A stretch of DNA of 35,561 nt from Alicyclobacillus suci (GTDB lineage Bacteria; Bacillota; Bacilli; Alicyclobacillales; Alicyclobacillaceae): the NCBI RefSeq assembly GCF_017329615.1, contig NZ_JAFMTW010000036.1, positions 1 through 35,561 on the forward strand, given 5' to 3'. The notes under the pieces are model-generated. The model was given only the letters and a program-made list of their open reading frames with translations. It had not been told where the DNA came from and made no database searches. Positions 7,976 to 16,300 of the stretch are shown in pieces (position 1 is the first letter of the stretch; every line of letters starts with the position of its first letter). A program made the position numbers and the translations under genes.

Positions 7976-8893
7976 TTAGCCACGATAGCCACTCTGCATT
8001 AGTTCGTATTGATCCCGATGGTTGCGGACAATCGTATCGAGAATGAAGCCGCAGGTGAGCGCGTTGGTCGCGAGCACCATAAATCCGACTGCCAGGATGG
8101 CAGAAGGCATCTTCGCAATGCGGCCACTGGCAAAAAACTCGGTAATCACCGGAATACCGACGATAAGGCCGAGGATAAACAGAATCAACGCAATGATGCT
8201 GAAGAACGCAAGCGGTTTGTAGTCTTTAAAAATCCAAAAGACCGTTTTTAGGACGCGAAGCCCATCGCTGAACGTGTTCAATTTCGACTCGCTGCCCGGT
8301 GGTCTGTCCCGATACGTGATTGGAATCTCGACAATGCGGAACCGCTTGTCCAGCGCGTGTAGAGTCATTTCCGTTTCGATTTCAAACCCTTCGCTCTTGA
8401 TTGGCATCGTTTTCGCGAATCGCCGATTGAACACGCGGTAACCCGTCATAATGTCTCGCAAGCCACTGTGGAACAACCGGTTGATGAGACCTTTTACGAA
8501 GTGGTTGCCGAAATTGTGAAACGGGCGCTTGTTTTCATGCTCGTACGATCCGTCCGAGTGTCTGTCCCCAATAACCATGTCTGCCTCTTCGGCGAGTACA
8601 GGTTGAATCAATTCGTGGACAAATTCGGCCGGGTACGTGTCATCTCCGTCCGCCATCACGTAAATGTCCGCGTCGATGTCGCGAAACATCGAGCGAACGA
8701 CGTTGCCCTTGCCTTGCCGGATTTCTTTGCGGACGATTGCACCCGCTTCACGAGCGATTTCTGCGGTGCGGTCCTTGGAATTATTGTCATATACATAAAT
8801 CGTTGCATCAGGCAGCTCGCGCCGAAAGTCGGCGACTACCTTACCAATGGTCAGTTCCTCGTTGTAACAAGGAAGCAATACTGCGATACGCAT
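7976..8893 (-). CDS. GT2-family polyprenyl-phosphate glycosyltransferase with two C-terminal membrane helices
   Basis: DPM1/ArnC/CsbB-like enzyme of 305 residues. The GT-A catalytic domain spans about residues 1-220: PCYNEELTIGKVV at the nucleotide-binding start, then ADGDDTYP with metal-binding Asp82/Asp84/Asp85, and the acceptor loop around GYRVFNRRF. Two membrane helices follow (about 228-255 and 265-290). Such enzymes move a sugar from a nucleotide to undecaprenyl phosphate on the cytoplasmic face. The start is supported by GGTGGAGG 10 bp upstream. It lies between a GT-C transferase gene and the small transporter gene, forming a likely synthase/flippase/transferase set. The sugar is unknown. 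Confidence 0.9.
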   Translation of the reverse strand: MRIAVLLPCYNEELTIGKVVADFRRELPDATIYVYDNNSKDRTAEIAREAGAIVRKEIRQGKGNVVRSMFRDIDADIYVMADGDDTYPAEFVHELIQPVLAEEADMVIGDRHSDGSYEHENKRPFHNFGNHFVKGLINRLFHSGLRDIMTGYRVFNRRFAKTMPIKSEGFEIETEMTLHALDKRFRIVEIPITYRDRPPGSESKLNTFSDGLRVLKTVFWIFKDYKPLAFFSIIALILFILGLIVGIPVITEFFASGRIAKMPSAILAVGFMVLATNALTCGFILDTIVRNHRDQYELMQSGYRG

Positions 8894-8942
8894 GGAAAGC
8901 CGTCCTCCACCTTCTTGAATCCCTCACACAGGATACCACGCT

Positions 8943-10187
8943 TCAAGCGTTGATAACAGGTTTTCGTCGGTTCTTGATAAGGTTTGTCAGCCAAATGACA
9001 AAGTACATGACGCCGACAAACAAATAGGGCATCACCGGGTACACATAGCGGTTAATCGGGATAAACGGTAATTGAACGACGATGAGAAACAGCACTAACG
9101 CCGATAGCCATCGCAAGTAGGGTTTCCAAATGCCCAGTATTAAGCCGATAACGCCCGCAATTACCCAGACAAGGTGTGCTTGTGCAAAGTAGTAGGTCAC
9201 CTTCGTGAGCATGTCGGCGTGAACGCCAGGATGCGCGGAAAACCAGGGCGTGCCAAACAAGAGGCCGAGTTTGTCCACGGTGTACCACTTCAGGTAGATG
9301 AAGGGCTCGTGTGTGAACCCTTGAATGATGCGGTGGATGGCGAGTTGTTCTTGTTGTGTCGGAGACAGGCCGTCTGCCAGGTGCGTATCCTGCTCGAAGT
9401 TTGGATCCGAGCCAAACAACAGGGGATTCCCCATATCTGTATCTGTGAGAATAAACTGATGCATGGTTACGACATTGCGTATCCACCACGGTAGCATACA
9501 GAGGATGAACGTCCCCAGATACCCTGCCCAGTTGCGCAGGAATTGGACGATTTTTACTCGGTATTCCCGACTGAACAGTAAAAGGAGCGGTGCAAACACG
9601 AGCGGGAGGACGGTTGGGCGCACGAGTGTCGTGATGCCTAAGGTAGCGCCAGCCAAGACGTAGTACCAAAACGTCATCTTTCTCAGTGCAATGAGAAATG
9701 TCCAGGTGAATGCCAGAAGCGTAGTCACGTACAATGTCTCCGTCAAGAGTTGGTCGGCCGCCCAGTTCACTGGTGGATAAATCATCCACAGTACTGCACC
9801 GACCACACTGGCCCAGTTTGGCAAGATGTAACGCATGATGCGATACAATAAATAGACCTGTCCAACAATGAGGAGGTGCTGGAAGGATTGGACGACGTGC
9901 ATTTCGATTTGGTGGTGAAATGAAGTCAGATGGGTCAGCGCGTATGCGAACGCCAAAAAGAACGGATAGCCTGGTGTCACTTGTGCGGCAGGGCCGTAGC
10001 TCCAGTAGCTGTATACGTGTTTGAGGAGAAGCAGGGTAGCAGAATGGTCATAGTACACTGCATCTCCGAACAGGTTCACGTGTATCTTCCACGCACGCGA
10101 TATGAAATATAGTTGAAAAACGAGCGCCACGGCGACAAGGATGACATCTGTCAGCCACGCTCGGCGATGCTTTGGCTGTGCGTTCAA
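8943..10187 (-). CDS. GT-C (ArnT/PMT, GT39/GT83-like) membrane glycosyltransferase
   Basis: Polytopic protein of 414 residues with about 10-11 hydrophobic segments. After the first helix comes the extracellular loop FGDAVYYDHSA, the position of the catalytic Asp in ArnT/PMT enzymes, and later LLTETLY, as in the Dpm1-dependent transferases. Such enzymes take a sugar from a polyprenyl-phosphate donor outside the membrane and attach it to protein, lipid or polymer. It starts at TTG 10187 with AGGAGGG 8 bp upstream; the TTG overlaps the TGA of the MBL gene (TTGA), so translation is probably coupled. The GT2 gene follows 49 bp later. Confidence 0.85.
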   Translation of the reverse strand: MNAQPKHRRAWLTDVILVAVALVFQLYFISRAWKIHVNLFGDAVYYDHSATLLLLKHVYSYWSYGPAAQVTPGYPFFLAFAYALTHLTSFHHQIEMHVVQSFQHLLIVGQVYLLYRIMRYILPNWASVVGAVLWMIYPPVNWAADQLLTETLYVTTLLAFTWTFLIALRKMTFWYYVLAGATLGITTLVRPTVLPLVFAPLLLLFSREYRVKIVQFLRNWAGYLGTFILCMLPWWIRNVVTMHQFILTDTDMGNPLLFGSDPNFEQDTHLADGLSPTQQEQLAIHRIIQGFTHEPFIYLKWYTVDKLGLLFGTPWFSAHPGVHADMLTKVTYYFAQAHLVWVIAGVIGLILGIWKPYLRWLSALVLFLIVVQLPFIPINRYVYPVMPYLFVGVMYFVIWLTNLIKNRRKPVINA

Positions 10188-11068
10188 GTGTAGTTACCCT
10201 CCTGCGACTCGCGTATGAAATACATCATTTGAAAGTCTGGAGCCAAGGCCTGGCAATCCACCTCACCCAGTTCCACAAGGCGTGCGAGGTGCGCCTGAAT
10301 CGTACGCTTGGCGACGTGTTTGGCGTTTCCGAGATTGCGGTGTGCGTAAATCAGGTCGACCAGTTGGTCGGCGGTCTTTTTGCCATCGGCCAACCAGTTG
10401 TAAATTTCCCGCTCGCGCGCAAGGCGATGTAGGCGCAGTGCGCGGCTTGCCGCTTGCGGTGAAGGGATGACTGGACCGTGACCCGGCAGGGCCAGGATGG
10501 CTTGACTTGTTTCAATGTGATGGAGCGCTTGATAGTAATCATTCATGTGGCCGTCAGGCGGTCCAATCCAGACGGTTCCGGAGCCTGCCATGTGGTCGCC
10601 CACGAGTAACAGCCGATGCGGTCGGATGAACAGGTGCAAATGGCCATGTGTGTGACCTGGTCTGTGTTCGACTCGGATGTCGAGATGGCCGAGCGACAGC
10701 GTGTCCGGTGGAGCGAGCAGGTCGTTTGGTGAACATTGCATTGCATCGGCGGCCCCGGCGTGATCGAGCGGGTGGACGTACACCGGCCCGGGGAATCGTG
10801 CCTGTAGCGCTGGAATGCCACCAGTGTGGTCGGCGTGGTAGTGGGTCGCGACGTAGGCTGCGACTTGTTGGATGCCAAATTGCTTGAGACAGTCGGCCAA
10901 CTGTTCAATATCCGCACTGCTGGCGCTGCCGCAGTCGACGACGATGGCCGCGTCTTGGTGGTGGATGACATACACGTTCGTCGAAGCGAGTGGCTCGAGC
11001 GTATGGGTGGGTAATTCGATACGCAGCACGTGCTCGCATAGCGTTTCGGTATGTAGTGTGCCTGTCAC
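10184..11068 (-). CDS. MBL-fold metallo-hydrolase with C-terminal winged-helix-like domain
   Basis: 294 residues. The metallo-beta-lactamase fold is marked by THYHADHTGG (His76, His78, Asp80, His81), the RPGHTHGHLHLF motif, GDHM and PGHGPV. The last ~80 residues (AREREIYNWLADGKKTADQL onward) form a small helical domain as in LACTB2-like hydrolases. GTG start at 11068 with GAAGGAAG upstream. It is the first gene of the minus-strand cluster and overlaps the GT-C gene by 4 bp. The substrate is unknown; a role in the glycosylation set is guilt by association only. Confidence 0.88.
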   Translation of the reverse strand: MTGTLHTETLCEHVLRIELPTHTLEPLASTNVYVIHHQDAAIVVDCGSASSADIEQLADCLKQFGIQQVAAYVATHYHADHTGGIPALQARFPGPVYVHPLDHAGAADAMQCSPNDLLAPPDTLSLGHLDIRVEHRPGHTHGHLHLFIRPHRLLLVGDHMAGSGTVWIGPPDGHMNDYYQALHHIETSQAILALPGHGPVIPSPQAASRALRLHRLAREREIYNWLADGKKTADQLVDLIYAHRNLGNAKHVAKRTIQAHLARLVELGEVDCQALAPDFQMMYFIRESQEGNYT

Positions 11069-11205
11069 GAAACCACTTCCTTCTCGCGTTCCAAATTCAT
11101 GTTAAGAGTTTCGGCCGGGATGGTCAATTTCTTTCGCTTTTGCACCTGTGTCAAAGTTCCCACATATCCATATTCGGAAGACATGTAATGGGGGAGTTTT
11201 GCAAA

Positions 11206-11676
11206 ATGTCAGGCACTGGTCATCCCGTGTGGGGAAGTGCGCTGCAGGCACTTCGACGATCACTATATGCGCAACAGGTATATTCATCGATGCTCAGAGA
11301 GTGGGAAACCGCAGGGATTGTCGACGAATCGGCACTGGCGCCACTACGGCACTGGACGGAGGTGTCGACGGTTTGTCGCGTCGAAGCATTGGGACATTGT
11401 ATTCGACTCCACTTTCTGAAGCCGGACGGCGAGGCAGAAGGAGAGCGGTTGACCACCGATTTGGTCAGTTTACTATACAAAGCGAGGCGCGCAGACGCGA
11501 AGGCAACGCGCGAATTAGAAACGCTGCTCTTGGCTCGCCACGTTCCAGAGCCGTGGTCGGCACCCGTGCAAACGTGGCACGCGCAGCGGCGGGTTTGGTT
11601 GAAGGCGAGCTTGGCAGCCGTCAAAGCGCGCGTGTCGCCCGAAGTGTACGAGCGGGGCAAGGCGATGCGCAGTTGA
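11206..11676 (+). CDS. Conserved-looking protein of unknown function
   Basis: A 156-residue, largely helical, charged soluble protein that I do not recognise. The frame is open far upstream, but ATG 11206 has GGGGGAG 9 bp before it, and the frame ahead of it is antisense to the MBL gene. No signal peptide or membrane segment. Tryptophan-containing clusters near the end (WSAPVQTWHAQRRVW) and a run of Arg/Ala-rich helix are the only features. It is divergent from the MBL gene. The last codons and stop lie in an 11-bp tandem duplication (GATGCGCAGTT twice, 11663-11684), so the C-terminus may recently have changed. Confidence 0.65.
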   Translation: MSGTGHPVWGSALQALRRSLYAQQVYSSMLREWETAGIVDESALAPLRHWTEVSTVCRVEALGHCIRLHFLKPDGEAEGERLTTDLVSLLYKARRADAKATRELETLLLARHVPEPWSAPVQTWHAQRRVWLKASLAAVKARVSPEVYERGKAMRS

Positions 11677-11691
11677 TGCGCAGTTGATGTC

Positions 11692-11719
11692 GGCGGTGCC
11701 TGTCTGTGGCGGCACCGCC
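11692..11719 (+). terminator. GC-rich hairpin between the unknown gene and the HAD gene
   Basis: GGCGGTGCC (11692-11700) pairs perfectly with GGCACCGCC (11711-11719) around a 10-nt loop. No T run follows, so it may be a weak or factor-assisted terminator. Confidence 0.4.
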
Positions 11720-11815
11720 AATTGACGCTTCCAGGCGTACCTTTTCAGCGCGTGGTAGACTGTGGAGTGTGCGGACGGGCTCTCCGTCCATTCGACATAG
11801 CGGAGGTTACATTCC

Positions 11816-12625
11816 ATGAAAAACCAGTTTAAATTGGCCTTACTCGATCTCGACGGCACCTTATGGCGCGACGGACAGGTGATTCCGGGCGCACCGGCGT
11901 TCGTCGAGCGATTGCGTGAACAAGGTACGCAACCTGTGTTCTTTACCAATAATTCCTCCAGGACGCCCGCGGAAGTGGTCACTGCGCTTGAACGCTGCGG
12001 CATCGCGGCGCATTCAGAAGAAGTGTGCACGTCTGCGCAGGCAGCGGCGCACGCGTTGATTGCGCGGATTCCAGCGGGATCGACTGTGGCTTACATCGGC
12101 CTAAATGGGCTCGAAGAGGCGCTTCGCGCGGCGGGGTTTACGCCGGCACGCGCACAAGGCGGCAATCTTCACGGCGTATCGCCCGATGCTGCGGCGGCGG
12201 CCGTGATTGGGATGGACCAGAATGTGACCTATCACGATCTCGCCATCATCACGCGCATTGCCTATCGCCTGGGCTGGTTCGTGTTGACCAATTCCGATGC
12301 GCGCTATCCGGTTGCAGATGGGACGTTTATCCCTGGCAACGGGTCGCTTGGGGCATTGGTCGAATATGCCTCGGGTGTTCGACCGATTGTCACCGGTAAA
12401 CCGGATCGCTCGTTTGTCGAATTTGCCCTTCAGCGTTACGGCGTAAAGAAAGAAGAGGCCGTTATCATTGGCGACAATATTTATACGGACGTACTGGCCG
12501 GCGCACAAACGGGTGTCAAAACGATTCACGTGTTAAGCGGCGTTTCGTTTCCCGATGCGACGGATTTGCCCCAGGCTGATGAAACGGTCGAATCGGTTGC
12601 AAATATCTTTCGACAAACGCGCTAA
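11816..12625 (+). CDS. HAD-IIA (NagD/AraL-like) phosphatase
   Basis: 269-residue haloacid-dehalogenase-family sugar or nucleotide phosphatase. Motif I is DLDGT with nucleophile Asp11 and acid Asp13. Motif II is FFTNNSSR. Motif III lies in GKPDRSFVEFAL (Lys). Motif IV is IIGDNIYTDV. A C2-type alpha/beta cap sits between motifs II and III (about residues 80-180), as in NagD. The start has GGAGG 8 bp upstream. Family members hydrolyse small phosphorylated metabolites, often for damage control; the substrate cannot be predicted. It stands alone between the unknown gene and nrdR. Confidence 0.92.
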   Translation: MKNQFKLALLDLDGTLWRDGQVIPGAPAFVERLREQGTQPVFFTNNSSRTPAEVVTALERCGIAAHSEEVCTSAQAAAHALIARIPAGSTVAYIGLNGLEEALRAAGFTPARAQGGNLHGVSPDAAAAAVIGMDQNVTYHDLAIITRIAYRLGWFVLTNSDARYPVADGTFIPGNGSLGALVEYASGVRPIVTGKPDRSFVEFALQRYGVKKEEAVIIGDNIYTDVLAGAQTGVKTIHVLSGVSFPDATDLPQADETVESVANIFRQTR

Positions 12626-12677
12626 AAATCGCGATAAATGGCGTCGCGGCGGCGTTTTTCTGGTTCTATGACGGCTC

Positions 12678-12706
12678 TTGTCAATCGTACATATAGTGGG
12701 TATAAT
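12678..12706 (+). promoter_or_regulatory. Sigma-A promoter of nrdR-nrdJ
   Basis: TTGTCA (12678-12683), a 17-bp spacer and a perfect TATAAT (12701-12706). Transcription would start near 12713, about 70 bp before nrdR, leaving a leader that holds a palindrome. Confidence 0.8.
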
Positions 12707-12724
12707 GCAAAACGTGCATATGAA

Positions 12725-12742
12725 ACACCACATCTGTGGTGT
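12725..12742. promoter_or_regulatory. 18-bp palindrome in the nrdR leader (possible operator)
   Basis: ACACCACATCTGTGGTGT has two perfect 8-bp arms around TC. The ends ACAC...GTGT resemble NrdR boxes (16 bp, acaCwAtATaTwGtgt), but the length and centre differ. It lies just downstream of the -10 element, a good place for a repressor. A second, smaller dyad (ATGCA-N5-TGCAT) precedes it. NrdR autoregulation is an inference. Confidence 0.45.
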
Positions 12743-12785
12743 ATCTGGCACGCCGAATAGATTCTCGCGAGATGAGGGAGTTTCC

Positions 12786-13250
12786 ATGAAGTGTCCATAC
12801 TGCGACGCGGAAAATACACGAGTCGTAGAATCTCGTCCGGGTGATGATGGGACAACCATTCGCCGCCGTCGCGAGTGTGTCAACGAAGCGTGCGGTCGGC
12901 GTTTTACTACATATGAGCGACTGGAACAGCGCCCGTTGATGGTCGTGAAAAAGGACATGGAACGCGAAGAATTCGCGCGAGAAAAAATCTATCGCGGATT
13001 GATGCGGGCTTGTGAGAAACGACCTATCTCAGTCGAACAAATCGAAGCGGTGTGCAGCGAAATTGAACGATCTTTGCGGATGGAGTACGAACGCGAAGTC
13101 CCTTCTTCGGTCATCGGCGAGCGCGTCATGGATGCGCTCAAACAGTTGGATGGGGTGGCTTATGTGCGGTTTGCCAGCGTCTATCGCGAGTTCCGCGACG
13201 TCGAGACGCTCGCAAAAGAAGTGCTGTCACTTTTAGGGGAAAAGCGTTAA
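12786..13250 (+). CDS. nrdR: Transcriptional repressor NrdR
   Basis: Zinc-finger/ATP-cone repressor of ribonucleotide reductase genes, 154 residues. An N-terminal zinc ribbon ([15 protein letters not shown], then [16 protein letters not shown], giving four Cys) is followed by the ATP-cone from about residue 46 ([19 protein letters not shown]), which senses ATP/dATP. ATG 12786 is chosen because GAGGGAG lies about 8 bp upstream and the product begins with the invariant MKCPYC. It lies 62 bp before nrdJ and is very likely co-transcribed with it, consistent with its known targets. Confidence 0.97.
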   Translation: MKCPYCDAENTRVVESRPGDDGTTIRRRRECVNEACGRRFTTYERLEQRPLMVVKKDMEREEFAREKIYRGLMRACEKRPISVEQIEAVCSEIERSLRMEYEREVPSSVIGERVMDALKQLDGVAYVRFASVYREFRDVETLAKEVLSLLGEKR

Positions 13251-13262
13251 ATCGAACTCGTC

Positions 13263-13312
13263 GTCGGCATTTGTTGTTGACGGATGAATATGCATGAGCG
13301 GAGGATGCCGAC
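13263..13312 (+). promoter_or_regulatory. Inverted repeat enclosing the nrdJ ribosome binding site
   Basis: GTCGGCAT (13263-13270) is perfectly complementary to ATGCCGAC (13305-13312), which directly abuts the nrdJ ATG and follows its GGAGG. Pairing in the mRNA would place the ribosome binding site at the base of a 34-nt loop and could lower initiation. No cobalamin riboswitch signature (GCCACTG B12 box) was seen. Confidence 0.35.
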
Positions 13313-16300
13313 ATGGCAAGTGTTACGGGAGATCATATGTTGCAATTTACGGCAGAAGACATCCTCAATGCGACTGGTGAAAAGATTGTCGCGGACAGGT
13401 ATTTGCAAAAAGATGTAAAGAAGGAAACGCTCGCGGTTGGGTCACTCGTCGTCGCCGTTCTGGACAAAAAGCGGGCGTACCACGAATTGGCCCGGGTCAA
13501 AGACATTGACGAAGCTGCTGGCACGGTGACTGTCGAGTTGCGCGATGGCGCACAAGAGGTTTTGCCGGTGCAACAGGTGGACGTGCTCTTGGAGACGAGT
13601 CCGCGCCAGATGTGGAAGCGCGTTGCGGCAGGTGCTGCGGCGGTCACGAATGATCCGGCGCGTTGGCAGGAAGCTTTTTACGACTTACAAAGTCATTGGC
13701 GCTACGTGCCAGGGGGTCGTATTAACGCGTCCATGGGCACGGGTATGCAGACGACTAGCTACAACTGCTTCGTCATTCCGAGCGTCGGCCCAAATCTGCG
13801 GGATTATGCAGAGTCGTTCGGCCAGACACTGGAGATTCAGGCGCGCAGCGGTGGCGTCGGGATGAACCTCTCGCGCATCCCACCACAAGGCACGCTCGTG
13901 CCTGTGTCGGAACGCTCGCGCAAGCTCGACTTGTGCCTCGTGCTCGACGTGTGGCATGCGGATATGGATGACTTTTTAGAGGCGGAATACCCGCACAGCA
14001 CGAAGGTCGTTCGCATCAGCAGCGCCTTTTTGCGCGCCGTGGAAGAAGATGCGCCGTGGACGTTTGTCTTCCCGGACACGTCTGTCGAGGGGTACGACGA
14101 TTTGTGGAACGGCCGCATTGAAGATTGGCAGGCGGCGGGGCGCCCTGTGGTCGAGTCCGAATCGGTCTCTGCCAAGGAGCTCTACGACCGGATTCTCGCA
14201 AGTGACGTCAAGGTGATGCCGGAGCTCGTTGGACCTGTCTTGTACCCTGGGGATCAGCGTAGTACCATCGCGTCGACACTCGGCGACATGTGGGAATTGA
14301 TGAAGGATGGGAAGCGCGTCAGCGTGGTCTTGTCGTCACTGCGTCCGCGTTACAGTTATGTGCGCGGTGTCAATGGCCGCAGTTCGGGCGCCTACTCCTG
14401 GGGGCAGTTGTACGACAAAGGCAATCAAGTGTTTGGTGATGGGTTCGGTCCAGTTGGCGTTGGCGAGATTATGAGCGTCGGCTGCCAATTGACGTTACAA
14501 GGCGGCTCCCGCCGCGGCGCATTGATGCTGATTTTGAACGACCGCCACGCCGATATTCTCAAGTTCATCCGGGCGAAACAAGTCGATGGCGTGATTACAG
14601 GGGCGAACATCAGCGTCGGTATTTCGGAGCGCTTTATGGAAGCCAAAGAAGCCGACGAACCATGGGAAATCGGCTATGTGTCGAACAGTGAGATGGCCGA
14701 GTTTGACGGCAATTTTGACACCTGGATTGCGGCGGGTCGCGCTGTCCAGACGACGCAGACTTTATCAGCTCGTGCATTGTGGGATGAGTTGTGCACGTCT
14801 GCCTGGAAGTCGGCAGAACCAGGTGTCGTTTTCCTCGGACGCGCCAATCGGATGAGCAACTCCTGGTATTTTAATCCGCTGGTGGCAACCAATCCGTGTG
14901 GTGAGCAGCCACTGCCAGCCAACGGTATTTGTAACCTCGGTGCGGTTGTATTGGCTCGCTTCGCCAATGGTTTTCGCGATAGCGGCGTGCGAACGGAATT
15001 CGCAGATAAGGACAAGGAAGCCTATATCCGCGCGCTTTTGCAGAAACACTTCTCCGATGAGGAAACGGAGTTTTTGTTGCACCACATTCGCTGGGAAGAA
15101 CTCGAGCGCACCACGCGCAGCGGCATTCGCTTTCAGGATGCGGTCATCGACGCGACGTATTATCCGTTTGAGGCGAACCGCGAGAACCAGATGTTGGAGC
15201 GCCGTGTCGGCCTAGGTATCATGGGTCTGCACGACCTCTTGCTTTACTGCGGGATTCGCTATGGGTCGGAACAGTCGGTCAAGCTGATTGACGCGTTAAT
15301 CGGCATGATGGCCGAGTGGGCGTATCTCGAATCGGTGGAATTGGCAAAGGAGAACGGTCCGTTCCCACGCTTTGAGGCCGACAAGTTCCTGCAATCCGGC
15401 TTCATGCAGCAGATGGCGGCGGAACGCCCGCACGTCGTCGAAGCGATTCGCGAGCATGGCGTTCGCAATGTGACAACCATGACCATTGCGCCGACAGGCA
15501 CCACAGGCACGATGGTAGGTTGCTCGACCGGCTGTGAGCCGTACTATGCCTGGACGTATTTCCGCAACTCTCGTCTTGGCATGTTTGAAGAGCACGCAGC
15601 GATTGTTGATGAATACTTGAAAGCACATGGCGAGGACGCTTCGCTGCCGGACTATTTCGTGACGGCGATGGATTTGAGCCCAGAGGAACACGTTCGGGTT
15701 CAGGGCGCATTGCAAAAGTGGATTGACAGTTCGATTTCAAAGACCTGTAACGCACCGAACTCGTACACGGTGGAGGATACGAAACAACTGTATGATCTCG
15801 CCTACGCCCTCGGTTGCAAAGGCATTACGATTTACCGCGACGGCTCTCGTTCCGAGCAGGTGCTCTCGCTCAAGCAAGACGACGAGAACGGAACCGGGTC
15901 AGGGACGCAGTCGTCACAAGCACAAGAGTCTCACGCTGTCGCAGCGACGGTCACCCAGGCACCGAGTGTTCAGGGTTATGTCAAGCGCAAGCGCCCAGAT
16001 GTGCTCTACGGTGCGACGTACCGCAAGGACACGCCGCTCGGACGCGCGTTTATCACAATCAATGACGATCCCGACGAGCACGTAGCGACGGAAATCTTCG
16101 TGAACATCGGTAAGGCGGGGACGGACGTCTATGCGGCAAACGAGGCCTTGGGTCGTGCCATCACGCTGTATCTTCGGGATTCGGCGAACCCGAACAAGGA
16201 AGCTGAGCTGGTCAAGCACTTCTCGGGGATTGGTGGGTCGAGTGCGGTAGGCTTTGGCAGCCGACGCATTACGTCGGTTCCGGACGCGATTGCGAAGTCT

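Noticed and set aside
9052..9789. Long minus-strand ORF of 245 codons
   Set aside because: Lies inside the GT-C gene in another frame on the same strand; Arg/His/Pro-rich text typical of a shadow frame.
10990..11205. Upstream extension of the unknown protein at 11206
   Set aside because: It is antisense to the start of the MBL gene and covers the divergent promoter region; the ribosome binding site supports 11206.
13251..13312. Cobalamin riboswitch before nrdJ
   Set aside because: Gap of 62 bp is far too short and lacks the B12 box.
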